The notes beneath the pieces were generated by a model. It did no database searches. It had not been told where the DNA came from and worked only from the letters and a program-made list of their open reading frames with translations. A stretch of DNA of 64,000 nt from Saccoglossus kowalevskii (taxonomy: Eukaryota; Hemichordata; Enteropneusta; Harrimaniidae), in contig NW_003142304.1 in the NCBI RefSeq assembly GCF_000003605.2, positions 872,695 to 936,694 on the forward strand. Reading direction: 5' to 3'. The translations under genes were made by a program, and so were the position numbers. Shown here piece after piece: positions 24,055 to 34,718 of this stretch (position 1 is its first letter; each line of letters opens with the position of its first letter).

Positions 24055-25269
24055 ATGAATACAAGTGGCTTGCTGCGGTGGTTCTTGTGCATTTGTATCT
24101 GTTCAACAGTGGCAATTGTTTTATACTGGCAACGAATAAACCAATCCATTAATCCACGAACAGCGAGCTCTTATAAAATAGACGCCATAACTGATGTGAC
24201 TGATCATCCATGGATTAGCATAAACAGTCGAGGCTATAAACTAGACTGGAAAACTTTGGCAGAGGCCTTAGCTACTGACACAAACGGCACATGCAGTATT
24301 ATAAACACCGCATTGCGTAACTATTACAATACATCTGATGCTGGGAGAGAACCACTTCAAAATGCCTATCTAAATATGTTTGGTAATAATTCTGTGGACG
24401 CCAGTGAGTTTCACAATGCTAATATTATATTCGTACATCTACCTAAATCTGGTGGCACTTCTGTCGAGCAAGTTCTCTTCAAACTCAAACCGGATGTTGG
24501 AAAGATACGCAAAGTTGAACTGGCTCATTGCGGCCACATGTTGAAAGAAGCGATTATGTCCAAGAATAACCCAGCTCAGACAGTACATTATTCAAAGCGC
24601 TCTTATGGGTTCCATGATTATGTCTACTCTAATAGGTCCGTTGCTTATGTCACATGGTTTCGTGAACCAATATCTCGGCTTCTTTCATCGTATTATTATC
24701 TGAAGAAGACACACTGTGGATCTAATCACGTTGTTTGTAAGAAATACTTGATGAATTCTCCCTCACTCACACACTTTTTAAAACGCACGGAACATGTGCA
24801 TCTCCAAGATATGAGCAATTATATGGTACGACTATTACAGTTTGGTGATTTCCCAGAAATTGATGACACTTTTGAAGATTGTTGTGGATCAGTGACATTA
24901 TCTGATGCCAGTAAAATACCTATCATCGAAGAAAAGCACTACCTCGTTGCTAAGAGAAATTTAGAAACCAAAATGGCGTTCATTGGTCTGACGGAAGACT
25001 TTGAAACATCTCAGAAAATGTTAACCCATATGTTTGGTATTCCACAGCAAAGGAGAGCCGTTCATGTAAATGCCAATAGGCACAGATCACACATCGCCGG
25101 ATATGAACTAGCTCAACTGAGTGAACGGAATAAATGGGATTTGAAGTTATATGAAGATGCTAAGAAAATATATGAAGAACAAAAAAAAAACTACGTTAAG
25201 GCGTCACAACTGTGTAAAAAGCACCGTAAATGCGTATTTGGCATGAATTATAGTAATATAGTAATATAG
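24055..25269 (+). CDS. Type II membrane carbohydrate sulfotransferase, copy 2
   Basis: A 404-residue paralogue of the enzyme at 10276. It has a short cytosolic tail, a membrane anchor at residues 8-24, and a lumenal catalytic domain. The PAPS 5'-phosphosulfate loop is HLPKSGGTS (128-136). The 3'-phosphate site WFREPISRLLSSYYY has Arg203 and Ser211/212. FIGLTEDFE occurs at 309-317. The start lies 14 bp after a 3' splice site (TTTGCAG, ending 24041), the same gene structure as copy 1. The C-terminus is about 16 residues longer, ending in a basic, cysteine-containing tail. Residues 212-319 differ from copy 1 at about 3 positions, whereas the N-terminal third and the region after 320 differ heavily. 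The acceptor is unknown; the product should act in the Golgi using PAPS. Confidence 0.87.
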   Translation: MNTSGLLRWFLCICICSTVAIVLYWQRINQSINPRTASSYKIDAITDVTDHPWISINSRGYKLDWKTLAEALATDTNGTCSIINTALRNYYNTSDAGREPLQNAYLNMFGNNSVDASEFHNANIIFVHLPKSGGTSVEQVLFKLKPDVGKIRKVELAHCGHMLKEAIMSKNNPAQTVHYSKRSYGFHDYVYSNRSVAYVTWFREPISRLLSSYYYLKKTHCGSNHVVCKKYLMNSPSLTHFLKRTEHVHLQDMSNYMVRLLQFGDFPEIDDTFEDCCGSVTLSDASKIPIIEEKHYLVAKRNLETKMAFIGLTEDFETSQKMLTHMFGIPQQRRAVHVNANRHRSHIAGYELAQLSERNKWDLKLYEDAKKIYEEQKKNYVKASQLCKKHRKCVFGMNYSNIVI

Positions 25270-25533
25270 ACGTAAATTGAGCATTCAGACTTTGTTCATA
25301 CGCGTGTTACATATGGCGTTATAAGGTGGACCGTTATATTACTGTTGTTAGACTCAAAATGTGGGCAATTGTGAAATATTGAAGTATGCTATATTAACAA
25401 TTAGAAGAACTAAATTTCACCAAAAACAACGTTGAAAAAACGTTGGTTAAAAGCTGACCAAAGCTACCGGTGTGTGCACTTACAAAAACATTGCGACCCG
25501 AGAAGTGTAAGAGGTCGCAGAGGTCCGTTTGTT

Positions 25534-25660
25534 CGACAACTCAATGTTCCGATGACCGGATGTTACAACGACTCGGTGTTCCAACACCTTGATGTTCCGA
25601 AGACCCGATGTTCTGACAACCCTTTGTTCGACAACACGAAGTTCCGACAACTTCATGTTT
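25534..25660 (+). repeat. 16 bp minisatellite, 8 degenerate units
   Basis: Units follow CGACAACTCGATGTTC with changes in nearly every copy; spacing is 16 bp except for one 15 bp unit. It lies about 265 bp downstream of the sulfotransferase copy 2 stop, probably in its 3' UTR or flank. An open frame running through it is incidental. Confidence 0.85.
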
Positions 25661-26520
25661 AAAGCACTTAGAAACTTTTTATAACGACCCCCCTTCCACA
25701 TCTCTGTATCTCCACTGACACATGCCGAGTGCGAAACACACATATCCGTGTTTCTTGCGTTATTGGTGCTACAAATAAGACATCAAATATGAATTTTAGT
25801 AAAAGAAAACAATAAATACTTTTCATGTTTTAACTTATAACATGAACACATGCGCAACATCGCAAACACGCTGCAATATAAGTTTTAACAGATGATTCAT
25901 TTGTAAAATGTTGCAAATATTTTGTTCACAACCAATCAAGTTGTGTGATAAGTCAGATCCCAGTTGGTCAGATGATGATTGTGTTTGGTTGGTTGGTTAT
26001 GTGTCAATTCGGGGGGTTCGCCCTCTCGTTTTATGACGCATAATCTCCCAAACTCGTTCATTATTTATTACATAGCAAAGAACATTCGAGTCATATACCT
26101 ATGGTGTGAAGTTACAATAAAAGAATAACAGATCCATGCATGTGCTGATAATAAACAATAATTTAACCAATTTTTTTTTTACTGGAAAAACCATGTTGTT
26201 CAGGACAGTTTAGATTGTGTAGTGACCGGGTCCACTGCGACTCTAACTAAGACCATGCAGGCAACTGATGTGATGAGACATGGATCGGTAATTACAAGCT
26301 TGTTTGCGGGTTCCCTTTTGGATGCCGTGTGCAAAGCACAGCAAGAGCATTGTAGTTACCTTCCCAGTGTAGTTGTACGCATGTGGTATATTAATTTTTT
26401 TCGGTTACATCATAAAAATACTTTGACCAATGTTTAACTATTGGAGTTATAACTGAATTTCCCCCACAGTCTTGGGAGCTCAACATTGTACAAGCTAGGC
26501 TTGAAGATTATATAGGGTGG
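25661..26520. other. Flank between sulfotransferase copy 2 and the LINE
   Basis: No gene was recognised. AATAAA strings near 25810 and 26117 could serve as polyadenylation signals for the upstream gene. An open frame at 26222-26437 has no family signature. Confidence 0.4.
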
Positions 26521-26597
26521 TATTTATTGCAATCAAATGTCTGTGGCCCAAAATACATAAACTATAAATAAAATATAAAGTAACAAAAACAGTAATG

Positions 26598-27354
26598 TCA
26601 CACACTGTGTTTATAAATTTCATAACGTAATTTAAGGGAATGAAAAAGAAAGGCTGCAAGAGATTTCAATTCATTTCTGTCTTTAGTCAACAACAAGTTT
26701 AAAAACTTCTCATATGAGAGCGGGGTAAAATAAGATCTAGGGATGTACGTTTTCCTACATTCATCAAAGAAGGGACAAATCAACAAAAAGTGTAATTCAT
26801 TTTCAATTTCTACGTTTTGTTTTCAAAGTGCACAAAGGCGTTGGGATATCATTTCTCCTGTCGGTTTCTATCCTAAGACAATGAGAAGAACAACTAAAAC
26901 GGGATAACATAAACCTATGATAGGGAATAGAAATAGCAAACAAATAACGCTCGTGCTCAACCCGCGTTTTAAAATTACAATAATTATTAAGTTTGTTCAA
27001 AGTTGTGACATCTCCTTGCCAATCTAAGTATAAACTATATTTTAGTCTAGAAACAAAAATGTTAACAAAATTACTGGTGTTCGATATCTCTTGCGACTCC
27101 CACACCTCATGCATATTACAGGAAAATAATAAATGTTTAACATTGGTCACCCAATTTGGTTGGTATCTCCTCTGGGACGTATCTAGATGAAGTAACATAA
27201 CATAACATTTCCGAGGATATCTATGTGCTGGCATACTCAGTAACTTGGCCCGATATTTAACGCATCTTTTTGCCGTGCTAAGGAACATTTTGTAACGCCC
27301 ACATTCCCCTAATACTACACAATTTGGTGCATTTTGGGAAACACCCAAGAACAT
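26598..27354 (-). pseudogene. LINE ORF2 C-terminal domain
   Basis: Two open pieces carry the conserved tail of this LINE type. The first (27354-26803) has FLGVSQNAPNCVVLGECGRY, the KYRAKLLSMP and RYPRKCYVMLL strings and a late FKTRVEHERYL. The second (26786-26598) has LLICPFFDECRKTYIP and a final LAAFLFHSLKLR, the usual end of ORF2. A frameshift separates them. They lie directly downstream of the reverse transcriptase. Confidence 0.8.
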
Positions 27355-27539
27355 TCTACATGCAAGGTGCTGGACGCGTTCAAGCGTTTAATAACCCTGG
27401 TGACCCCAAATTTCAGACCCGTAAGTTAAAAAAGGGGAAATCATAGTATCAAAAAAAATATTCATAAGGCAAGGGGCCAAATTTTCTGACGAGCTTGCGT
27501 AAACACATTAACGATTTTTTAGCCTGTTGGGCGAGTATT

Positions 27540-28802
27540 TTAGTAGCACTGAATCAATTTAACCGACAGGAAAACAAACACTCCCAAATACTTATAATAC
27601 GAAACAACATCTAGTCTTTTGTTATCATAAAACCACTTTTCAGTACTGGAAATCCTACCTCCCCCTTTAAAAACAACAACTTTAATCTTGGAAAGACTGA
27701 CAGACATTTTCCAAAGATTACAGTATTCACTTAAGTTATTCAACAGCCTCTGTAGCCCAATAATCAAATCAGAAAATAAAACAACGTCGTCTGCAAATAA
27801 TAAACACAGAATTTCTTCGAGATCGGGAGATAACTAAACCTCCTCTGTCCTGATGTCTGCAAATGAGAAGCCAACTCATTTATAAAAAACGAAAAAAGAA
27901 AAGGGCTCAGCATGCACACCTGTCTAACACCAACGGGACAGTCAAAGAATTCTGTGAAACCATTTATAGATTTCACACATGCTTTGACATTAATATATAT
28001 ATTAAATAACATTTTGAACATCCCCCCCCCCCTGATACCACCCTTTAATAGAATATACCAAAGCCTTTGACGCTCTACAGTGTTAGAGGCTTTGGAAAAA
28101 TCAATAAAGGCACAATAGAATTTCCCTTTTCTTCTGGTAATATACTTTTGAATGATTGCCTGCAAAATAAATATATTATCTATTGTTGAATAGCCTTTAC
28201 GAAACCCGGCTTGGTCCTCTGTAATGTTATAAAGAGCAGCTGACCAATTAACTCTATTTAAAAAACCTGTGAAAATTTTACTGAAAATGCTGAGCAGTGA
28301 AATACCCCTATAATTCTCCGGACTGTTTGGAGACCCATGCTTATACAAAGGAATAATGATAGCTCCCGCCCACTGCTCAGGGAAGACACTTGTTTCCCAA
28401 ATTTTATTAAAAAGTACATGGAGATAGGGGATGATAAAATCACTTGTTGTCTTACAAAATTCACCAAGAAGGCCATCTGCCCCCCCCCCGAGACTTGTCC
28501 CCTTTATGACTGGCTATGCCTAGCCTAATTTCCTCCGTGCTAATTGGGTAATTAATCAATTCAAGCTCAAAATCTGGCAAAATATCATCCACCTCGGTCA
28601 ACATAGTTTCTAACTCGGCAGCTAAATGAAAATCGTAAACAGCGCCACTACAGTCAAATAAACCACTAAAGTAATTAAACCACTGGTCAGAATGTATATT
28701 GGAATATAAAGGGGTATATGATGAATTTACTTTTCTAAGTTTTGACCAAAAAGAATTGGGATCTGCAAGACTCCTCAACAAACTGGCTCTTTCGACGTTC
28801 AA
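27540..28802 (-). pseudogene. LINE ORF2 reverse transcriptase
   Basis: Open pieces at 28802-28461, 28348-27764 and 27767-27540 read in order. They give the pre-RT region (ERASLLRSLADPNSFWSKLRK), NYRGISLLSIFSKIF, DQAGFRKGYSTIDNIF, FIDFSKASNTV (motif A; the usual AFDTV reads SNTV), GVRQVCMLSPFLFS (motif B; usually GVRQGC) and LLFADDVVLFSD (motif C, the FADD active site, about 27770-27805). SYYKYLGVFV closes the domain. At least two frameshifts and the motif A change make it inactive, yet preservation is good. Confidence 0.87.
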
Positions 28803-28855
28803 AAACTGTTTTTCTTACTCCTGCATAAAGACATAAACCGATTTCTCAAATCTTT

Positions 28856-29990
28856 TTACTCCCACAGAATATTTAAATTTCCCTCCCGACAAAAGAGCCT
28901 TAACAAATCATATTTTTGCTTTTTCATAACTCTGCAATCCTGATCAAACCACGCAGGTTGCCGACGACCAGCTTGCCCCCGAGTACCAACCCTTTCAACC
29001 ATGCTACATTTCGTTGCCGTGGCAACACAAACTCCATTAAATAAATTAATAAAGTGGTTAATATCTGTGGCTGGGTCATCAATGATAACATTTAGGCCAG
29101 CCTTGTTACCTTCTTCCTTAAAAATATCCCTAAATACATCGGCACGGTCCGCAGACCACACAAATTTACTTATACCATTTGGGGATTCACAGTTGGGCTC
29201 AGTATTTTTATTTAAACCAGACAGTATAATGTCAAAAGTAAGTGGTAAGTGATCTGATTCAATGCGTAACGGAGTATTGAAATTTAACAAATTGTTATAC
29301 AATGATGTGGATACTAAAATATAATCAATATCGCTGGGACCAGAATGTGAAAGACAAGTAAAATCCCCGTTATATTTATCCGACTCACCCTGCCGTTTAA
29401 CATGTGTAAATTGAAAGAGATGCAAAGGAACAACAACGCCCGTCCAAAAGTGTTAATGACCTTGTCTATTAGAAACACGTGGTAATGCGAAAGTATCTTC
29501 TTCATATTCCGTTACATCACTTATCACAAAAGAAGGACTGTCATCAAAAATGTAATCAGGTTCCCCACCTGTTCTTGCATTTAAATCACCAGAAACAATG
29601 ACATGTACATCGGGCAAATTTCCTAAAACATCGAGTAAACCAGATTCAAACAATTCAATACCATTTTCTACACCCATACCATCGAGAAAAGTTTAATATT
29701 GGGGAGGCATGTACGTACTGGCAATAAGTAAATCTTTTGTAAAATCAAAAATAAACCCATCGTATTTAACCAGATAACTTTTAATTAATACACGTTCAAA
29801 TCTACCACGGCGAGCTCTTTTTGACGCCATGTACTAAATGCTCTGAAACCGGGAAAGTTATCATCAAAATGGTTTTCAGCCCAAGTTTTCTATAATGGTA
29901 ATAACATCAAAAGATAACAAAGAATTAACTAAATCTGGATTCAAAAATTTTTGTTTCAGACTCCGTACATTCCACAAAATAAATCTCACT
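28856..29990 (-). pseudogene. LINE ORF2 APE-type endonuclease
   Basis: The domain start (ILWNVRSL, about 29970) is broken by stops. Later pieces read VIVSGDLNARTGGEPDYI (29677-29453), with the GDLNARTG metal-site motif, then NTFGRALLFLCISFNLHMLNGR. The last piece (29425-28856) has PSDIDYILVS and IESDHLPLTFDI, the catalytic SDHxP motif. RRQPAWFDQDC opens the linker to the reverse transcriptase. Several frameshifts are present. Confidence 0.83.
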
Positions 29991-30099
29991 TTCTGAGAGC
30001 CATGGCCTAACCGTTATTCGTGAGTAATCGGTGTGCTATGTTTAACCTGAGAACGAGTTCTCGGACGTGCTCCGGTAGCCTGGTTACGATCCATCTGAT

Positions 30100-30746
30100 T
30101 AATTTCTGGTGATTGTGCTGGAATTGGTGGGGGTAATGACGATGTCAGATGCGTAGCGACAGTGCCAGTGGTAGATGACGGAGAAGTGCGATCCTCAATA
30201 AAAAACGTCCTCTTTGGTTCTGTTGCACTATACGATGGGCCCTAACGATATCTTTGACGTTGCATGGCGATTTAATATTTCAACCACTTTGTCTTTGCAG
30301 ACATCATTTGTTTCCTTTTCTGTTTCCGAAATATCATACAGACTGATGTTATCCCTTCTCGAAAATGTTTCCAAAGAATCAGCATCGCGTTCAACTTCTT
30401 CCATATGACATAAAATATTATCTATTTTTTATCTAACGCATCATAATTGAGTTGGTTAACGTGGCCAGTTTCCTTCTGGCTGGATATGATTTACTGTAGA
30501 TCGCAGTGAATTAAATTGCTTATCAAGGTTTTCGCATGTCGAAAAAAGTTCACACTGCTTCGCTTTTAGCTCAGAAAGTTCATTACTAAGTTTCCTACCC
30601 GTGCCTCTGACTTCTTCCAGTAATTCACATTTCATGGTTTGAAGTGCTTTAATAATGTCGGAATCGGGTCCTGGATTACTCTCAACATCGCCAGCAAGCT
30701 GTAACATATTTCCAACAAACGGATAACGTTCACCAACTCTTGGCAT
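30100..30746 (-). pseudogene. LINE ORF1 with N-terminal 2A ribosome-skipping motif
   Basis: The frame starts MPRVGERYPFVGNMLQLAG and reaches GDVESNPGP (30692-30666). This matches the 2A consensus D(V/I)ExNPGP, at which ribosomes fail to join the last Gly-Pro bond and release the upstream peptide. After it comes a coiled coil (KALQTMKCELLEEV to FNSLRSTVNHIQ). After a break, an ORF1p-like segment (EREVDSLETFSRRDNISLYD, KVVEILNRHA) is followed by a Pro/Ser/Thr-rich end. The motif itself is intact. As read here the peptide before the motif is about 26 residues, like those proposed to act as targeting signals in related LINEs and proteins. Confidence 0.82.
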
Positions 30747-30769
30747 GCGAGAAATGGAAGATTATACTA

Positions 30770-30980
30770 GTAAATGGTTTACAAAGTAAGGGTGCTATAT
30801 TTTTCAGGATACGCAGGTGAATGTCCGGGAGATCTATAATAGTGTCAGGCTATTTAACATCTTGAGTACCTTTGATTCTGAGATCACAAATCTACTTAGA
30901 GGCTCACTGTCAGTGTGTTTCTGAAGGATGTCCAGTATATTGTCCTTATTTTCGGAATGTATAGTAGTAGTAGTCATTGG
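30770..30980 (-). mobile_element. Fragment of a second LINE reverse transcriptase
   Basis: Reading leftward from 30977, the strings SENKDNILDILQKH and FVISESKVLKMLNSL are followed, in another frame, by LPDIHLRILKNIAPLLCKPF. This is the pre-RT pattern of CR1-like ORF2 (VLKLLNSL ... HPRILKELAPxLxKPL) with the middle missing. It abuts the 5' side of the 2A LINE and is a separate, short relic. Confidence 0.5.
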
Positions 30981-31615
30981 TCGTTTTTACTTAGCAATGA
31001 ATTGTCAACATTCGTATGCATTACTTTCAATTGCTACGTTTACGTTACGGGATCTTGGCATGTGCCGTAATTTGTAATCCTTTGTGTTTGCAGAGAGAAC
31101 ACAAAAGGTGTGTTCACGTTAGTCGGGACCATTTGGGACCCACTCGGCTCGTGCCGAAATCACGCCCTCATTCGTCGATCTGTTTTTGACCCAAATACGG
31201 AAAATGATACGCATATGACGACGAGAATAATTTCTATATTGACTTCATATCCATCTGTTATGGTATTTATTACGAGTGATCCTGCACATGAACGACAAAG
31301 AAGATTCGAAAAACAATTATGTTTTCACGCCGATGTATATTGCAAGAAAATAGCGGTTGCAGCAGCACATAAGTATGCGTCGCTGACGACGGTCTGCATT
31401 CATTTCATTCATTACTACAGCATCCGGCCATATTTATCTGCACTTCCCTCCATCGTTATTTCATACTAGTATGAATCAGTATATGTTCTTTTGAATTCAG
31501 CACCGAGGGCGTGAGTTCGATTCGTGTCGAGCATTCAGGCAGCAAATCGAGAATCAGTCCCCAGCATCTATCTGGATTGAGTTTTTTTTTCGACACGTGC
31601 CGACATGGTCCTGAG

Positions 31616-31633
31616 TCTCGGCACGTGCCGAGA
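31616..31633. repeat. Perfect 18 bp palindrome centred on CACGTG
   Basis: TCTCGGCACGTGCCGAGA is fully self-complementary. The related half-site ACACGTGCCGA lies 25 bp to the left (about 31592). It could be a protein site or the debris of transposon ends. Confidence 0.7.
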
Positions 31634-33540
31634 TCTTTAACATGAACGCCACTAATGAGCATAGTCCGAATCGTACGTTTTTTTTGGTGCCGACCCGTGC
31701 AGGATCAGCCTGGGTAAACGCGTATTTTATGTTAAATAAGTTTGGCCAAGTTTGATTGGATGCGCCGGTTGGAAAGGCGTCCAATCAGACACCGTGTAAC
31801 ATTGCGCGGTAAGCTAAAGAATAAAATGTCGGAAATGGCGACGCGTACATGTAGCACGTTTACTTTAAAATTCATCTAGTAACCGTGCGTGTTATTTGCC
31901 AAACCCCAAAAAACTGCGATGCATTTTTTCAGCCAGTTTTCCACAATTCGGTTATGCCAAAGTTGCAGACTGTTTGAGGCATACTTCGTCAGCAAAGTGA
32001 CAAATATATATGTCGATCATGTTTTACCAAAGTAATGAAACTGTCAACTCTGATAGAAAATCTTAGAAACTCGACTGATCATTCAAGAGTTGAACTGTTT
32101 CACAATTTTCGTGATTTGCCACTTCCTGTTCTCGTTGCAACAAACTCATCTTTTTTCAGCTAGTAATGCCTCAATTGCATTGCTTTAGTAAACGTGGTTA
32201 GGTTTTTTATCTTGAAAAACTGCGTGATCTGTTCTGCTTGGGTCGCCATTTAAAAAAACGCTCTACTGTGTTTTGATACAAGATAGATGATTCGGATGAC
32301 TGGCTATTTATTTTTGTCGCATCTCCCCCTCCTTGTCGTTAAGGGAGCCTATTAAATACACACTGTAGTGGTTCAATCTGCCACAAGGGATAGTTTGGAG
32401 AGGTGGCTCGAAACAAACGTTCCTGTGGACGTTAAGGGTTGATAATCGTCATGGTAAACGATGGTTATATGTGTATTATGTATAATCCATGAACCATAAT
32501 ATAGTCTACGGTATATACACTGATCGGCTTATGATACCGGGTTGTAGGAACTTCGGGTCGTTCACGCGCTAGCCACCCCCTCCCTTCAGCCCGCAAAAAA
32601 TGACAAATCAATTTACAAACCCAGCCCACCGGAGATCTAATTCGGCCACGTCAATAGGAGCGCGCCTCCTTACCGAATTTCTGGATCCGCCAGTGTCGTT
32701 AGTTTTCTTGGTCATTCCCGGGCTATCATTAGCGTACCATCGATGGTGCCACTACAGCGCATCTACAAAGAATGAAAGTTTCTTGTTTGTTTCGCGGTAA
32801 ATCAGCTTTCGCAATTTACACACCCAAGTATGTTATTTTATTGTAAAAGCAAAAAGGAGATTTTATTCAAGTGTACTTGCATGCGACCTGGTTATATAAC
32901 GATGGTCGCGCGGTTTTCTTTATTTATGAGTGTACATTTCTACCGCTTTTTTTCTCAAATGAAATTCCAGTTCTCCTCACAGGAGTTGTCGCTTTGGGAA
33001 TCCACAATTGTAATCCAGTGGCGCAATGAAGCAAGAGGTAGGAGTGAGTGAATGACGTGATATTACAATTACTTTTGATGCAATTGAACTTGAATCTGAT
33101 TAACTATTCAAAGTACGCCCCAGCACATAATTCTATATTAGGCGTGACGAATCAGAAAATTTGTGGATAGCCACGCCTCCACAATATTAATTTGAACTGC
33201 ACAGTTTTCACCTTTCACAGAGACTAAGCAGATGATTTGCGAAAATATAGTATAATCGAGGCTCAAAGTATTCTGTTCTTTGCCAAGCCCCTTTCCCTTC
33301 TCCAATATATAGTTGATATTTAGATAGTCTTAATATCCAGGTACATAGTTGTGCTTATTAAAGTTAGCTAGCCTAATCGGCATAGTCGATATACAAAGTT
33401 TAGCGAACATAGGAATAATATGTAATATGTTTATAATATTGCTGCTCTTTGGGTCACGTCCCCTTGTGGCGAATTAACATGGTTGTGTATATCGTTTAGT
33501 TTAGAATATAGTAAATCCCTCTATTTTATTGACGAATTAC

Positions 33541-33606
33541 TACACTCTCCACACAGAGGGCGTTTGATCGCAAGCTGGGAGCAAACGCCCTCTATGTGTA
33601 GTGTGA
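33541..33606. repeat. Hairpin-forming inverted repeat
   Basis: The left arm (33541-33566, ending ACAGAGGGCGTTTG) pairs with the right arm (33582-33606, starting CAAACGCCCTCTATG) around a loop of about 15 bp. The inner 12 bp pair perfectly. Confidence 0.8.
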
Positions 33607-34644
33607 TCGATGCTGCCAACGATACTAACACACATTTTCTGCCGTACCCCCTCGACGCAAATGAGTGAAAACTCAGATCAGATAAAAGTCTGAAGATAGT
33701 TTGACGATTTAGATTATATTCTATAAGGTTGAAATAGTTATTTCTGGCATTGAGATATTCAAAACACGATGACGCGATGACAGCAGTTACAGATTTTTGG
33801 CAGAGACCAGAAAAAAGTCGTGATCGACCTTATCCAATTGTCGTATGCGCTGATCAGAAACAAGTTATTTCTGGTTGATATTATAGTGATCGTTTTATGT
33901 AGTCGTAAATTACTTGATTGACACAATTTTATTTAGGTATTGTCTGAAAACTATCAAACTGATATCATTTTCATAAATTGCGCCAGCTGGTGTCAAGAAA
34001 GCAACAACGTTTCACTTGTATCTCGATGCTGTTATCAACATTAAGGGAATGACCATTTATTATTCTGGGGGAGGGAAACAGAGGGGGGATCAGCATATTT
34101 TCCGAAGCCATAGTGGGGGGGCAGTGACATTTTATCAAGGCTGAAGGAAGGGTCGAATATTTTTTTCTTAAAGATTGATGTTATGGCCAAATTCTGCTTT
34201 ATTGATCCATGGTACATCATGGCTATTTCACAATGTAATCTCATCCTTACAATTAATTAAATACATATTTAGTATATTAGTCTTATTGTTGACTCGTTGT
34301 TAACATAACTCTGTACTATGGTATTGGTGATATATGAATTGGGTGCCATAGGATGGTACTTGATGGCCAACCAACCTAATCAAATATGTATTTTGCATTG
34401 TACGAGTGCAAAATAAGTTATTAAGAAATTAGGATATTAGTACCAGCTGTTTTATACGCATACGCATTGGCCGATCCTGTCAAATCTCGTCATCTGTTTT
34501 GGGGCGTGTCTGGTCGTTGTGAAATTGCTTCAGCCATTGGGTAACGGAATTAACTGATGTCTGTGTGAAAACCGCTGTAAAGTGGCGGTGAAATGAATTT
34601 GCGCGGTTTTTGCGCTGCCATTTTCCGAATGATTTGGAGCAGCA

Positions 34645-34718
34645 ATGGAAGCAGACCATTTAATTGATAAAAATCTTGTCCAGAATATGATTTCAAATGG
34701 CCGAACTTATAAAAAAAA
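34645..34718 (+). CDS. N-terminus of a possible transposase, cut by the gap
   Basis: Twenty-four residues (MEADHLIDKNLVQNMISNGR, then TYKK) are readable before the Ns. The LVQNMISNGRTYKK pattern resembles the first helix-turn-helix of many transposases (a long helix, then GxTYKxI). It lies about 600 bp inside the candidate transposon. Too little is visible to name a family. Frames that run through the Ns are meaningless. Confidence 0.3.

Larger units (their letters stand above)
26521..30760 (-). mobile_element. Near full-length LINE with a 2A peptide in ORF1
   Basis: The element reads right to left: ORF1 (30746 to about 30020), ORF2 endonuclease (about 29990-28856), reverse transcriptase (28802-27540) and C-terminal domain (27354-26598). 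A short 3' UTR ends in GCAATAAATA near 26521. All parts are in order and recognisable, with catalytic strings still present, but ORF2 is split over about eight frames, so the copy is inactive. The two-ORF, APE-endonuclease plan fits the CR1/Jockey group broadly; the clade is not settled. Such elements with 2A sequences are known from sea urchin, acorn worm, lancelet and molluscs. Confidence 0.9.
30981..34041. other. Gene-free stretch
   Basis: No host coding region was recognised. Four (C)GTGCCGA motifs occur between 31150 and 31695, with an inverted pair of CACGCCCTC near 31165 and 31510. This may be a decayed small transposon. A hairpin lies at 33541-33606. The part at 32520-32760 is less AT-rich than its surroundings but has no convincing frame. 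Confidence 0.4.

Noticed and set aside
23723-24115. 130-codon minus-strand frame overlapping the start of sulfotransferase copy 2
   Set aside because: It lies over the intron, splice site and anchor of the real gene on the other strand and has no family signature.
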